This document shows, piece after piece, positions 17,530 through 26,570 of a DNA stretch of 64,000 nt. Position numbers and translations under genes: made by a program. Numbering within the stretch: position 1 is the stretch's first letter; every line of letters begins with the position of its first letter. Source of the stretch: Vulcanisaeta thermophila (lineage in GTDB: Archaea > Thermoproteota > Thermoprotei > Thermoproteales > Thermocladiaceae). The notes below the pieces were generated by a model. The model saw only the letters and a list, made by a program, of their open reading frames with translations. It did not search any database and was not told the DNA's origin. The stretch is from contig NZ_BCLI01000005.1 in NCBI RefSeq assembly GCF_001748385.1, forward strand, positions 186,001 through 250,000, read 5' to 3'.

Positions 17530-18639
17530 TTAGTCTATGAACTTATTACCGTGTATCTTATCGATTAGGTAATCATGGAGGAACCTGAGGCCGTGTGATG
17601 ACAGGGCCTCTATCTCCACCTTCTTCTTTGTCCTTAGGAATAATTCTATTTCCCTCTTCCACTGGTCCGTTTGGAACCATGGGTACTTAAGTAATTCCTG
17701 GGCCCTCTTGATGTCCCTGTCCGTTGCCTTTATCACGTACTCATCCTTAATACTGTAATTCTTTATATCCGAAGCCGTGACCCCCACGAATTTCGCATTG
17801 GGTGTTGCCAGTCTATCGCTTTCGTAACTCAGCTTTATGGACCCGCTCTTGTAGACGCTGTATATGTACCACCCGTATGGGTCCGAGTCCGTTAGCACGT
17901 ACACAGGTAATTTATACTCCTCATTGAGCCTCCTAACAAACCTCCTGGTTGCCCTGTCCGGCATACCCTTGGCAGTTATCAATAGGCAATTCTCCCTCTT
18001 CCAGAACCCCTCCCTATTGAGCCTCTGGAATATTGCGTCCTTCTCTATGACCAGCACGTAGTTGGCCTCCACCTTGACCACATCCAGCTCGTCGGGGTTG
18101 GGTGGTAGGCTTAGTGCTGTATCGCCTAGCTTGGTGGCGTCTATCTCGAAGCCCTTGGACCTGACTATTATGGGGCCCACAACCTTACCCTTAACATCAG
18201 CCGAGAGCCCCATCTCCTCTCTGAGTATTCCCGTGGCCACCTCAATATCCTCAATAACCGCGTTGGACTCTGACTGCTCATCCCACGTGTTCTCCCTAAT
18301 CACCTTACCCACGGCCTCCGCCCTGAACTCCATGGTGTGCTTACCATTGTAGTAGAGATCCCTTATGGTTGGGTAAACACCCTCCCTTATGGCCTGCACG
18401 ATAAGCCTTAGCATGAGCATTGTCTGCATGAACCTCTTGGCCTCCTTTAGGTCCAGGAACCTCCTCCTAAGCTTCTCGGGCCCTAGGACAAGCATCTTCC
18501 TCTCTGGATCCCACACCGTGTTGCTGAGGGTTCTCGATGGTATTTCAAGCACTGGCTCTTCAAGTTTCATGATACTACCAGTGGGTCCTTGGCCCCATTC
18601 CTCAAGTATCCTTAGTACCTCATCCCTCGCCTTTGCCAC
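17530..18639 (-). CDS. top6A: DNA topoisomerase VI subunit A (Spo11 family)
   Basis: DNA-cleaving subunit of type IIB topoisomerase. The winged-helix (5Y-CAP) domain carries the tandem tyrosines in TIRDLYYNGKH (Tyr96/Tyr97), one of which is the nucleophile. The Toprim domain follows with VLVIEKDAIFQRL (Glu) and VYVLTDSDPYGWYI (Asp-x-Asp). At 369 residues it is complete. TATA gatttaag (18661-18668) is 25 bases from the ATG. The ATPase subunit, often adjacent in archaea, is not in this window. Confidence 0.95.
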   Translation of the reverse strand: MAKARDEVLRILEEWGQGPTGSIMKLEEPVLEIPSRTLSNTVWDPERKMLVLGPEKLRRRFLDLKEAKRFMQTMLMLRLIVQAIREGVYPTIRDLYYNGKHTMEFRAEAVGKVIRENTWDEQSESNAVIEDIEVATGILREEMGLSADVKGKVVGPIIVRSKGFEIDATKLGDTALSLPPNPDELDVVKVEANYVLVIEKDAIFQRLNREGFWKRENCLLITAKGMPDRATRRFVRRLNEEYKLPVYVLTDSDPYGWYIYSVYKSGSIKLSYESDRLATPNAKFVGVTASDIKNYSIKDEYVIKATDRDIKRAQELLKYPWFQTDQWKREIELFLRTKKKVEIEALSSHGLRFLHDYLIDKIHGNKFID

Positions 18640-18726
18640 GTAAACGTGGGTTAACCCCTGGATTTAAGCCTTAGCCCTGTTAATTAGTGGTATATTTTAA
18701 ATATAGCCATATATTGGTGTAAATTG

Positions 18727-19668
18727 ATGGTGAACCCAAAGTCCCTCAGGGGTAGGGACTTCATAACGCTGATGGATTACACAACCGAGGAGATAAAGTA
18801 CCTACTGGCCTTGTCCAGGGATTTGAAGTCCAGGTATTACCAGGGCGATAGGTATACACCCATACTCACGGGTAGGACGCTGCTCATGATATTCGAGAAG
18901 CCCAGCACAAGGACCAGGGTTAGCCTTGACGTTGCCGCCACGCAATTGGGCATGCACGTGATATACTCAAACCCACAGGAGCTTCAGCTTGGGCGTGGCG
19001 AGACCATAGCGGATACGGCCAGGGTTGTGGATAGGTTTGTGGATGCCATAGCGGCCAGGGTTTATAGGCACGAGACCCTCCTGGAGCTGGCTAGGTACGC
19101 CGTGGCCCCCGTCATCAATGCCCTAAGCGATCAGGAACACCCACTCCAAGCCCTTGCTGATGCGCTCACCCTGTGGGAGGTTAAGGGCAGGTTAGAGGGT
19201 TTGAAGGTGGCATTTGTGGGTGATGGGGATAATAATGTGGCCCATAGCCTAATGATAATAGGGGCCAAGTTGGGTTGGGAGGTTAGGATAATAGCGCCAA
19301 GGAAGTACTGGCCCACCAAGCTCGCTGAGGAATTGACTGAGGAGACCAGGAGGACAGGGGCTCAGTTGGTGATTAGTGATAATACCGATGATGTGAGGGG
19401 TGTGGATGCAGTTTATACGGATGTGTGGGTTAGCATGGGCATGGAGGCTGAGGCCCAGGAGAGGAGGCAGTTGCTGAGGCCGTACCAGGTCAATGCGGAG
19501 TTGATGGCCAGGGCTGGTAAGCAAGCGGTCTTTATGCACTGCCTCCCTGCGCATAGGGGTGAGGAGGTCACTGACGATGTTATTGATGGGCCGCAAAGCA
19601 TTGTTTGGGATCAGGCGGAGAATAGGCTGCACACAGCCAAGGCTGTGTTGCTGGCATTGCTTGCGTAG
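18727..19668 (+). CDS. argF: Ornithine carbamoyltransferase
   Basis: Makes citrulline from ornithine and carbamoyl phosphate (arginine synthesis). The carbamoyl-phosphate motif FEKPSTRTRVSLD, the HPLQALAD motif, and the ornithine/HCLP motif MHCLPAHRGEEV are all present. The frame extends one TTG codon further (18724), but the ATG at 18727 is preferred. TATA ttttaaata (about 18694-18702) is 28 bases upstream. It is divergent from top6A. Confidence 0.95.
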   Translation: MVNPKSLRGRDFITLMDYTTEEIKYLLALSRDLKSRYYQGDRYTPILTGRTLLMIFEKPSTRTRVSLDVAATQLGMHVIYSNPQELQLGRGETIADTARVVDRFVDAIAARVYRHETLLELARYAVAPVINALSDQEHPLQALADALTLWEVKGRLEGLKVAFVGDGDNNVAHSLMIIGAKLGWEVRIIAPRKYWPTKLAEELTEETRRTGAQLVISDNTDDVRGVDAVYTDVWVSMGMEAEAQERRQLLRPYQVNAELMARAGKQAVFMHCLPAHRGEEVTDDVIDGPQSIVWDQAENRLHTAKAVLLALLA

Positions 19669-19713
19669 GTTAAGTGTGTAAGCTTTATTAATGATGAGGA
19701 GCCCATTAACACG

Positions 19714-21609
19714 ATGAGGGTCCCCAAAGCCCTGGTGGTTACATTAATAATCATGATGGTGGCGGGCACCGCATTAGCCGCCCAGTGGGTCATGGTGACT
19801 GAGTACGAGAACTCAACAACCATACACGCACTGGCAGTCAGCTCAAATAGCACAGGCGCTGTCATTAACATAACAATAACCGCCGTAACCCCAGGGAGCG
19901 GTAATGTATACGTAGCAGCAAACCCACTACCCACGGCTGAGAGTGGTACATTCCTATCATCATCGCAAATAGCGGCTCTCGTGGCCACGTACCTGGCCAA
20001 CCAATCATTCACAAGGTACGACTTCCTAATAAACGTGGAACCCACAACACTAGAAATTGGCGGGCCCTCCGCGAGTGGTTACATGACCGTGGCCATGTGG
20101 GCATTAATAACAAACCACACATTAAACCCAGACGTGGTGATGACAGGCATGATATTACCCGACGGCACCATAGGGCCCGTGGGCGGCCTCCCCGAGAAGA
20201 TAGCAGCCGCCGCTCAGGAGGGTTACGAGGTTGTGCTTATACCGTATGGCCAGCAGATGTACCAAACCCAGTCTGGTCAGGTAATTAATTTGATAAGTTA
20301 TGGTAAAAGATTGGGTGTTGATGTGATCCCCGTGATGGATGTTAGGCAGGCCATTTACTACTTCACGGGGGTCAACATGACCATACCTAACATACCCCCA
20401 TCAGAACTTAAGAATGATTATTACATGAACATAACGAAGTTCCTGTGGGATAGGATATACGAGAGGCTTGTCGAGAGTGGTGCTGTTAATTCCACAGACC
20501 CCAACGTGGTGAATTACGTCAGGCAGGCAATGAACGCCGCCAATGATAATGAGTACTACACAGCAGCAAGCCTTGGTTACACGGCCCTCATTAATTACTA
20601 CCGAGATGAATTACAGAATTACACGGTGCCTCAGTTACGGCAATTAGTGAATACTCTAACTAATGAATTGAATTATTACCAGAACGTGATGTCCAGTGTT
20701 AATACGACAACCGCCAATGTGGACATTGTAATAGGCATTTATGATAGGATTCAAGAGGCCCAGCAATTACTATCCCAGGCGGAGCAGGACTTATCCAGTG
20801 GCGATATTACTGACGCCATTAGCAACATAGCCATTGCCAAGGCTAGAACTGAAACCCTGAGTGACTGGCTCTCTGTTCTCAATGCAATCAATGGTGGTGT
20901 TCCCATTAATGAAACAGCACTGGAGAGGTTATCCGCCATATACCTCACTTATGCCCAATCAATAACTGGGTACACACTTTCACTGGCTAATGCAGTGGGT
21001 GTGCCTAGCTCGAGTATTGGGTTGAATACCGTGCTTCAGGAACTCCAGCAGTCACAGAATAATTATCAAAACGGGCTTTATCTACTGGCCTTGGCCCAGA
21101 GTCTAGATGTGATATCAACAGATGATGTAGCCCTTCATGAATTATTCATGCCCGTAATCAATGGACAACCCACTATTGGTTATCTAATCAACATAACCAA
21201 TTACGTGAGGGGGCTCGCCGTGTATAATACGTACATTGCCGAGAATAAGTGCGATCTCTTCCCCATGCTTTCAATCTCATACATAGACTACGGTAATTAC
21301 TTCCTAAATCAATACTATACCAGCGGTGATGAGGGTGACTTAGTCACTGCATTATCACTTTACGAATTAGCGGCATCATACTCACAAGCAATTTATGAAC
21401 TGGCTCGATCAACATCGTCATGTGGCTATGCGTACTCCGTGGGACCCATATATCCGTATAACCCCGTGTTCAATTCCTCCGCGGGTTTCACAACGGTGAC
21501 CATAGGCTCTCTGGGGCAGGTTAATGTTGTGAATTTAGTAATTGGTATAGTGTTGATAGTGGTTGCCATTGAGGTGGCCATATTCTCCATAAGGGGTTTA
21601 AGGCGTTGA
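19714..21609 (+). CDS. Secreted/anchored Lon-like (S16) Ser-Lys protease
   Basis: An extracytoplasmic protein with a signal peptide (about residues 1-22, MRVPKALVVTL... ALAA) and a C-terminal membrane anchor (about 605-625) followed by RGLRR. Residues about 60-200 form a Lon-type proteolytic domain with no AAA module. The catalytic Ser is in GGPSASGYMTVAM and the Lys in GGLPEKIAAAAQEG. A long Asn/Thr/Tyr-rich helical region follows, with many N-x-S/T sites consistent with surface glycosylation. It is the first gene of a likely operon with the membrane protein seven bases downstream. TATA ctttattaat is 26 bases upstream. It may process or degrade surface proteins; the substrate is unknown. Confidence 0.8.
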   Translation: MRVPKALVVTLIIMMVAGTALAAQWVMVTEYENSTTIHALAVSSNSTGAVINITITAVTPGSGNVYVAANPLPTAESGTFLSSSQIAALVATYLANQSFTRYDFLINVEPTTLEIGGPSASGYMTVAMWALITNHTLNPDVVMTGMILPDGTIGPVGGLPEKIAAAAQEGYEVVLIPYGQQMYQTQSGQVINLISYGKRLGVDVIPVMDVRQAIYYFTGVNMTIPNIPPSELKNDYYMNITKFLWDRIYERLVESGAVNSTDPNVVNYVRQAMNAANDNEYYTAASLGYTALINYYRDELQNYTVPQLRQLVNTLTNELNYYQNVMSSVNTTTANVDIVIGIYDRIQEAQQLLSQAEQDLSSGDITDAISNIAIAKARTETLSDWLSVLNAINGGVPINETALERLSAIYLTYAQSITGYTLSLANAVGVPSSSIGLNTVLQELQQSQNNYQNGLYLLALAQSLDVISTDDVALHELFMPVINGQPTIGYLINITNYVRGLAVYNTYIAENKCDLFPMLSISYIDYGNYFLNQYYTSGDEGDLVTALSLYELAASYSQAIYELARSTSSCGYAYSVGPIYPYNPVFNSSAGFTTVTIGSLGQVNVVNLVIGIVLIVVAIEVAIFSIRGLRR

Positions 21610-21616
21610 TGGCCCT

Positions 21617-22231
21617 ATGATATCAGGTTACACATTACTCTCAATATTCCTTGTGAGTTTTATCAGTAATGCACTCCCATTCTTTGGTGGGGCATATACC
21701 GTATACGCAACCCTCATCCTAATGAGAAACCCGACGGGCGTGAATACTGCACTGGTGGCATTAGTAACTGCCCTGGGTGCCTCTGTATCTAAGAACGTAT
21801 TTTACGCCCTAGGTATCGTATTAAGGAAGCCATTGAGGGGGACCAGCGCCGTTAGGTTGATAAGCGCACTTGCTGATAGGGCGCCCCTGTGGGTGTTGAC
21901 CATCATACTTGCAGCATTGCCAGGGCTGCCCTTAGATGATTACCTATACATAGGCAGTGGCGCTGCTAGGGTCAACGCTCTGTGGCTCAACGTATACATA
22001 TTCCTGGGAAAGCTCGTGAAAAGTTTCGTGGAGATACCAATAGAGTTATTGCTCTTTATCACGCTGTTTCGTGAAGTTCACGGGCTTGGGATAGGCCTAA
22101 TGCAGTTTCAAATCATCATGGCGGTGTTCTTCACGGTACTAGGTGTTGTGATTTTTAAGGTTGATTGGTTAAGAATATACAGCATACTCAGTCAGCACAT
22201 TGGTTATTTACCTAGGGTGGATTATTCATGA
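21617..22231 (+). CDS. Polytopic membrane protein, DedA/VTT-like
   Basis: A 204-residue protein with about four to five hydrophobic segments. The N-terminal FISNALPFFGGAYTVYATL and the middle LPGLPLDDYLYIGSGAARVN recall the DedA/VTT (SNARE-associated) membrane family. The resemblance is by eye only. It starts seven bases after the S16 protease stop with no promoter of its own, so the two are probably co-transcribed and may work together at the membrane. Confidence 0.6.
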   Translation: MISGYTLLSIFLVSFISNALPFFGGAYTVYATLILMRNPTGVNTALVALVTALGASVSKNVFYALGIVLRKPLRGTSAVRLISALADRAPLWVLTIILAALPGLPLDDYLYIGSGAARVNALWLNVYIFLGKLVKSFVEIPIELLLFITLFREVHGLGIGLMQFQIIMAVFFTVLGVVIFKVDWLRIYSILSQHIGYLPRVDYS

Positions 22232-22291
22232 TCATCATAATACTAATGTTCATTGAGTATTACCTTTTTAAGTCAATGAAGGCTCACGGTA

Positions 22292-22954
22292 ATGATGATA
22301 TTTAACTTCTTCAGCCCAGCGAAGTCTGCGGAGAAGAGGTATAAGAGGTACGTTGGTAAGCCCCTAACCACCACCGATGGCAAGGTAATTGGCATTATAA
22401 ACAGCATCAAATTGAGTAAGCATGATCTTAAACCTGTATCATTAGTAATAAGGTCCAGCGATGGTTCGATCAAGGAGATAAATATTACGGGGCTTAATGT
22501 TAAGTTCCTAACCGATAAGGTGGTGGTTGAGGGTTACGAGGACGGTTACACATCAATAATTAACACCCTGAAGAATGAGGCGTCAAGCATTAAGGAGAGG
22601 CTCAGGGATATCATGGACAAACTCAATAAGTTAAGTGATTTATTGCTTCAGGGGGGTATTAAGGAGGATTTGTACAGGGACATTAGGGAGCGCCTCGAAA
22701 GGGAGAGGATGAGGTGGATTAGGATGTGCAATGATAAGGTGAGCTCAATAAATGACCTCATCACAGAGATAGACAGGAAAATAACAAATGCAGAGAGGAG
22801 GAGGAGTGAGTTGTTGGTTAAGCAGGTGGTTAATGAGTTAAGCCCTGACGAGGAGAGTGAGCTCACGGCGTTGGGTAAGTTAATTGATCAATTACGGGGT
22901 GTGAGGACTGAGTTGGTTTCCCTGAAACTGGACCTGGAGAGAGAGTGCTACTAA
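22292..22954 (+). CDS. PRC-barrel plus coiled-coil protein, CdvA-like architecture
   Basis: Residues about 15-85 resemble a PRC beta-barrel (RYVGKPLTTTDGKVIGIINS, then VVVEGYEDGYTS). The rest (about 85-220) is charged, heptad-rich coiled coil. This two-part layout is that of the crenarchaeal division protein CdvA. CdvA also has a short C-terminal CdvB-binding tail, and I do not see a clear one here. No CdvB or CdvC gene is in the window. TATA ctttttaag (22264-22272) lies about 24 bases before the first ATG; a second ATG follows immediately. It converges with the next small gene, overlapping by four bases. Confidence 0.65.
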   Translation: MMIFNFFSPAKSAEKRYKRYVGKPLTTTDGKVIGIINSIKLSKHDLKPVSLVIRSSDGSIKEINITGLNVKFLTDKVVVEGYEDGYTSIINTLKNEASSIKERLRDIMDKLNKLSDLLLQGGIKEDLYRDIRERLERERMRWIRMCNDKVSSINDLITEIDRKITNAERRRSELLVKQVVNELSPDEESELTALGKLIDQLRGVRTELVSLKLDLERECY

Positions 22955-23163
22955 AGGGATTTGTACCTGGATGAGAGAGCCCTCTCGAAATCCACAAACT
23001 CCCCAGTGTCGTCGTCGTAGTACCCAAGCACCGTATGCTCAGTATTCCTACCGCATTTACTGCAGTAGAGGTATATCTTGCTTCCAATGCTCGTTAAGTC
23101 GAAGCCAACGTTCAAGGTGGTCCTCGTACCACACCTATCACACTTAATGAGCCACTTGGTCAT
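22951..23163 (-). CDS. Small zinc-ribbon protein
   Basis: A 70-residue protein with two CxxC knuckles, CDRCG near residue 8 and CSKCG near residue 34, separated by a beta-rich stretch. This is a classic zinc ribbon. A TATA-like box (atataaaa on the plus strand, about 23188-23195) is 27 bases upstream, so it is likely a real, separately transcribed gene. Function is unknown; small ribbons like this are often RNA-polymerase- or ribosome-associated in archaea. Confidence 0.65.
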   Translation of the reverse strand: MTKWLIKCDRCGTRTTLNVGFDLTSIGSKIYLYCSKCGRNTEHTVLGYYDDDTGEFVDFERALSSRYKSL

Positions 23164-23200
23164 ACAATCCCCAATTTTGACTGGGAATATAAAAGCCTTC

Positions 23201-24094
23201 CTAAGCCTTTATCCTCCTAAGCATGGCCTTAACGAGCGCCGTGGCTGGGTTCTTATTAACAACCTGGGTTAACTCGGCCCAGTCTGGGGATCCGTTGACC
23301 TCGAATATCACGTAGCCCTCCTTACCCTCACCCACATCAACACCACCATAAATAAGGCCCAGGGCCTCCACAGACTTTATGGCCAACTCCTCAAGCTCCC
23401 TGTCCATGTTGGTGCAGGGCTTGCCCACGGCCCCCTGGGCCACGTTGGTCTTCCACTGACCCGCCGGGGCCACCCTGACCATGCACCCGAAGATTTCGTT
23501 ATCTATTACCATGAGCCTAATATCCCTATTGGGCTTCTCCACGTACTTCTGAATGTAGAGCGGCTTCCTGATGGTTAGTAGGGTTTTCATTACCTGGAAC
23601 GCCACGTCGGCATCATCCACCTTAATTGCTCCATAGCCCCTGGAGCCCTGTAAGGGCTTTATAACGGCAGTCCCCATGCCCTTCACTGTGTTGTAAGCAT
23701 AGAGTATGTCCTCAGTGCCTATTGTGAATGGTACAGGCAACCCCCTGCTACTTAGTATCACGGAGGTCTCCAGCTTATTCCTTGTCCTGAGCAAACCATC
23801 CAGTGGATTTATAGTCACCGCACCACTCCCCTCTATCAACCTCATGGTTATCATCCTCCTAAATAGGGTCTCCACGTCAATAAGCACACCAAGGCTCCTT
23901 AGGAATACCCCATCAACCTTAAAGGGCCTATCCCTAATGACCGCCAGGGCTCCGTCTTTATCCACCTTCACGGATATCCTGGATATGGGTACGTAGTAGG
24001 CATTAAGCCCTGAGCTTCTGGAGTAAATGATCAGATCTCTACTGGGTCTATCTGGTATTATAGAGTCTCCAATTACCGCTATTGTGTAAGGCAT
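23201..24094 (-). CDS. RimK-type ATP-grasp ligase
   Basis: ATP-grasp protein of the RimK/LysX/MptN group, which joins amino acids (often glutamate) to a carboxyl group using ATP. The visible motifs are VIKPLQGSRGYGAIKV (phosphate loop), the RDIRLMVID strand and the metal-binding VIFEVNGSPDWAEL near the C terminus. At 297 residues it has full length. The acceptor cannot be told from sequence. No lysine or arginine carrier-protein (LysW) gene is nearby, although several zinc ribbons are. TATA agtaaatatataag (24112-24124, plus strand) precedes it. Confidence 0.8.
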   Translation of the reverse strand: MPYTIAVIGDSIIPDRPSRDLIIYSRSSGLNAYYVPISRISVKVDKDGALAVIRDRPFKVDGVFLRSLGVLIDVETLFRRMITMRLIEGSGAVTINPLDGLLRTRNKLETSVILSSRGLPVPFTIGTEDILYAYNTVKGMGTAVIKPLQGSRGYGAIKVDDADVAFQVMKTLLTIRKPLYIQKYVEKPNRDIRLMVIDNEIFGCMVRVAPAGQWKTNVAQGAVGKPCTNMDRELEELAIKSVEALGLIYGGVDVGEGKEGYVIFEVNGSPDWAELTQVVNKNPATALVKAMLRRIKA

Positions 24095-24144
24095 ACAACG
24101 AGCCGTAGTTAAGTAAATATATAAGTTTTTAACGTTAAAAACAG

Positions 24145-24723
24145 TTACTGCTGCGGAGGAGGCGGTGGCGGCGGAGGTGGTGGCCCCTGCCTCCTAATGG
24201 TCCTGGGCCTATAACGCCTACCCAACCTTGTGGCTGTGGATCTACCTAGTGTGGTTAACACCAGGGATATTACTAATAGGGCTATTGTTACGATTAGTGA
24301 GAATGTACCGGGTAGTAATGGGGATGTGGAGCTTATTAATGCAGTGCCTGTGTATTCATAGTATATAGCGAATATCCCTATTGATGAGAGGAGGGCTATT
24401 AACGTGAGGGCGATGCCCGTGAGGATCATGCGGGGTAGTGTTATGAACTCCCTCCTTAGTAAGCTTCCCCTGGACATGTAAATCACGAAACCACCCACCA
24501 ACGCCATCACCATGGTCAGGGCAGTAAAACCACTCACTGCGTTTAACCCCGGGAACGTTAGGATTGGGTAGTACTTAATGGCTATTTGGGATGGTAGGTT
24601 GTTTGAGAGTAGTACTACGGACGCCGCGGATGTAATTACGGATACCAGGTCTATCAGCGCTGCGATTAGTAGGTATAGGGAGGCCCTGTCCATCATCCTC
24701 TGTATCTCGTCATAGTACATCAA
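24145..24723 (-). CDS. Four-span membrane protein with polyproline C-terminal tail
   Basis: About four hydrophobic segments (residues roughly 15-40, 60-82, 95-120, 138-160) are followed by a basic region (RLGRRYRPRTIRRQG) and then ten consecutive prolines before QQ. It is reminiscent of archaeal DUF973-type membrane proteins, without certainty. The basic plus polyproline tail should face the cytoplasm and could recruit a partner. Ten prolines in a row would stall ribosomes without aIF5A. It lies seven bases after the zinc-ribbon gene upstream, so the two probably form an operon. Confidence 0.6.
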   Translation of the reverse strand: MMYYDEIQRMMDRASLYLLIAALIDLVSVITSAASVVLLSNNLPSQIAIKYYPILTFPGLNAVSGFTALTMVMALVGGFVIYMSRGSLLRREFITLPRMILTGIALTLIALLSSIGIFAIYYEYTGTALISSTSPLLPGTFSLIVTIALLVISLVLTTLGRSTATRLGRRYRPRTIRRQGPPPPPPPPPPQQ

Positions 24724-24730
24724 ACCTCAC

Positions 24731-24943
24731 CTAGTAAATATACACCTGCTGCTTAATCCTAACCTTACAGTGTGGGCATGTTAATGTTCTCTCCACCAAC
24801 TTAGCCCTCCTCCTACTATCCTCCCTGATGATCTCCGAATCCACATTCATAATTGACCCACAACTAGGGCATTTGTTTATGAATTGGTTCATGCTGAAGT
24901 ACGGTACGGATCCCAGTAGGTACTTAATGGATGATTCCACCAT
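24731..24943 (-). CDS. Small zinc-ribbon protein
   Basis: A 70-residue protein with knuckles CPSCG (about residue 25) and CPHCK (about residue 56) around a charged helix. It is probably the first gene of a two-gene unit with the polyproline membrane protein, whose start is seven bases downstream. Function unknown. An A/T-rich tattaataaatg lies about 31 bases upstream. Confidence 0.6.
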   Translation of the reverse strand: MVESSIKYLLGSVPYFSMNQFINKCPSCGSIMNVDSEIIREDSRRRAKLVERTLTCPHCKVRIKQQVYIY

Positions 24944-25037
24944 GGTCCCATAATACCCTACACACCCCTATTAATAAATGTTTGAGTCATTAAAGCAAAA
25001 CCCTTTTAGTCCGGTGCTGTGATAATCATGATCCGGC

Positions 25038-25247
25038 ATGAGCAACGTGAATATTGAGATACCCACGGAGTTAAGGCCCGTGCTCGAGGTTGTGAGTGAG
25101 GGTGATGCGTACCACATCAAGTGTAGGTATAGGGATAAGTCCGGTAGGGAATGCGGCGCGTTATTCTTTAACCTAAGTGACGCCATTAGGCACTTAGTCA
25201 CTCATGATAGTAAGTATAGATCATTCCTGAGGCTTGTCCAGACATAG
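25038..25247 (+). CDS. Small C2H2-like zinc-finger protein
   Basis: 69 residues. The middle holds a C-x8-C-x12-H-x3-H pattern (CRYRDKSGREC, then AIRHLVTHD) that fits a C2H2-type finger. Such small single-finger proteins are common in crenarchaea and their viruses, and often bind DNA. No strong TATA at the usual spacing; cttttag at about 25003 is 32 bases upstream. Confidence 0.55.
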   Translation: MSNVNIEIPTELRPVLEVVSEGDAYHIKCRYRDKSGRECGALFFNLSDAIRHLVTHDSKYRSFLRLVQT

Positions 25248-25285
25248 TGTAATGCATAAAAGGGCATTCATCAATTCCCTAGGTA

Positions 25286-25717
25286 ATGCCCAGGACGGTA
25301 TCCTTAAATGAATTAATAGACATGGTTCACTCAATCAAGAATTTCGAGGTGCTGGACTACCAGGACGACTCCATAGTTGTGGATGATGTTAAGGGCATTG
25401 TTAAGATAAAGGATGGTATTTCCAAGGAGGAGTTGGGGGAGTTAAGGAAGAGGAGACCCAGGGGTAAGCCCACGAATAGGCAGTTGGAGGTTACTGAGCA
25501 GGTGGTTAATAGGTTGGTTAGTGGTAGGGTTAAGTTTAAGGTGGTCTTTGGACCCAGGGAGGTGACCATTAGGTTTGACCTGGATCACTACGTGAGGATA
25601 ACCGATAAGGATGTTAGGGTCGTGGGCTTCACGAGCAAGGATGAGGGCGCCCTGGGCCTGATAAGCAATGTGCTTGAGGGCTACGGACCACTGGTATTCC
25701 TTAGGAGAGTTCAGTAA
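25286..25717 (+). CDS. Conserved-looking hypothetical protein (143 residues)
   Basis: I do not recognise it. It is a soluble, charged protein with no membrane segments. A very basic linker (KRRPRGKPTNRQ, about residues 54-65) separates an acidic N-terminal part from a beta-rich C-terminal domain. This could be nucleic-acid binding. TATA gcataaaag (25254-25262) is about 28 bases before the ATG, supporting a real gene. Confidence 0.55.
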   Translation: MPRTVSLNELIDMVHSIKNFEVLDYQDDSIVVDDVKGIVKIKDGISKEELGELRKRRPRGKPTNRQLEVTEQVVNRLVSGRVKFKVVFGPREVTIRFDLDHYVRITDKDVRVVGFTSKDEGALGLISNVLEGYGPLVFLRRVQ

Positions 25718-25770
25718 TACTGGTTTAATTCTGACCCATACCTCTATTAATAACGTGGTAATTAACCCAT

Positions 25771-26499
25771 GTGCTACCTAAGGTATTAATCACCAGGAAG
25801 CACCCGAGAATAGCCCTGAGGCTAACTAAGGACACGCTATGCGTAGTGCATAGGGTTAAGTACCTGGACTTCATAATCCCATGCCAGGAACCCAGCGATT
25901 ACGTCCTGGTAATACCCTATGATGGTGTGGTGGTTTCCAGGGAGCCCATGGAGCCCATTAGGTGGTTTGGAACTAATGAGCTGAGTATCCACGCATTACT
26001 GGGTAGTGAATTAGTGCTTTATGAATTAAGCGTAAACCCAGACGGTAAGGCCACGTACGCTAGGTATAAAGCCGGTGAGGAGTTCCTCAGGGGCGTTGCG
26101 CTGAGGGGTGATGGCGCCTCGGCCGTGATAGACGTGGTCAAGTCCTTAATTGATAATTACCTAAAGTCCAGCTTCCTGGTGTACAGCGCCTATATTAGGT
26201 CCACGGTTAATAGGAACCTGGTGAACCTCTCGGGGTATAAGGTGATGGTTAGGGGTAGGGTTAGGGTGTACCGTGGCGATGGCATGTTAATATTCAGGGA
26301 GGGCCTTGGGGAGGAGGAGTCCATATCCCTAGTTTCCACTGTGGATGCATTGGATGATTTCAGGGATAAATTACTAATGTTGGTAAGGGCCTCCAGGGTT
26401 ATACATGACATAAGGCTTGGTAGGGTTGGTCACGGGATTAAGGTCCTACTGGACATGTACCTCAGTAATGAGGCGCCCATGATGATTAAGGGTCGATGA
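25771..26499 (+). CDS. Hypothetical protein (242 residues)
   Basis: Not recognised. A GTG start is supported by TATA-like ctctattaataac at about 25742. The sequence is soluble, with alternating beta-rich stretches (N-terminal half) and a helical C-terminal end (LDDFRDKLLMLVRASRVIHDI). It begins 53 bases after the previous gene on the same strand and may be read from its own promoter. No motif that I can name. Confidence 0.5.
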   Translation: MLPKVLITRKHPRIALRLTKDTLCVVHRVKYLDFIIPCQEPSDYVLVIPYDGVVVSREPMEPIRWFGTNELSIHALLGSELVLYELSVNPDGKATYARYKAGEEFLRGVALRGDGASAVIDVVKSLIDNYLKSSFLVYSAYIRSTVNRNLVNLSGYKVMVRGRVRVYRGDGMLIFREGLGEEESISLVSTVDALDDFRDKLLMLVRASRVIHDIRLGRVGHGIKVLLDMYLSNEAPMMIKGR

Positions 26500-26570
26500 T
26501 GCCCCCCGCACCCACTGTGCGGTGCCCCATGGGTCTTAATGTTTATTAATGCCCGTTAATACTGCATGCG

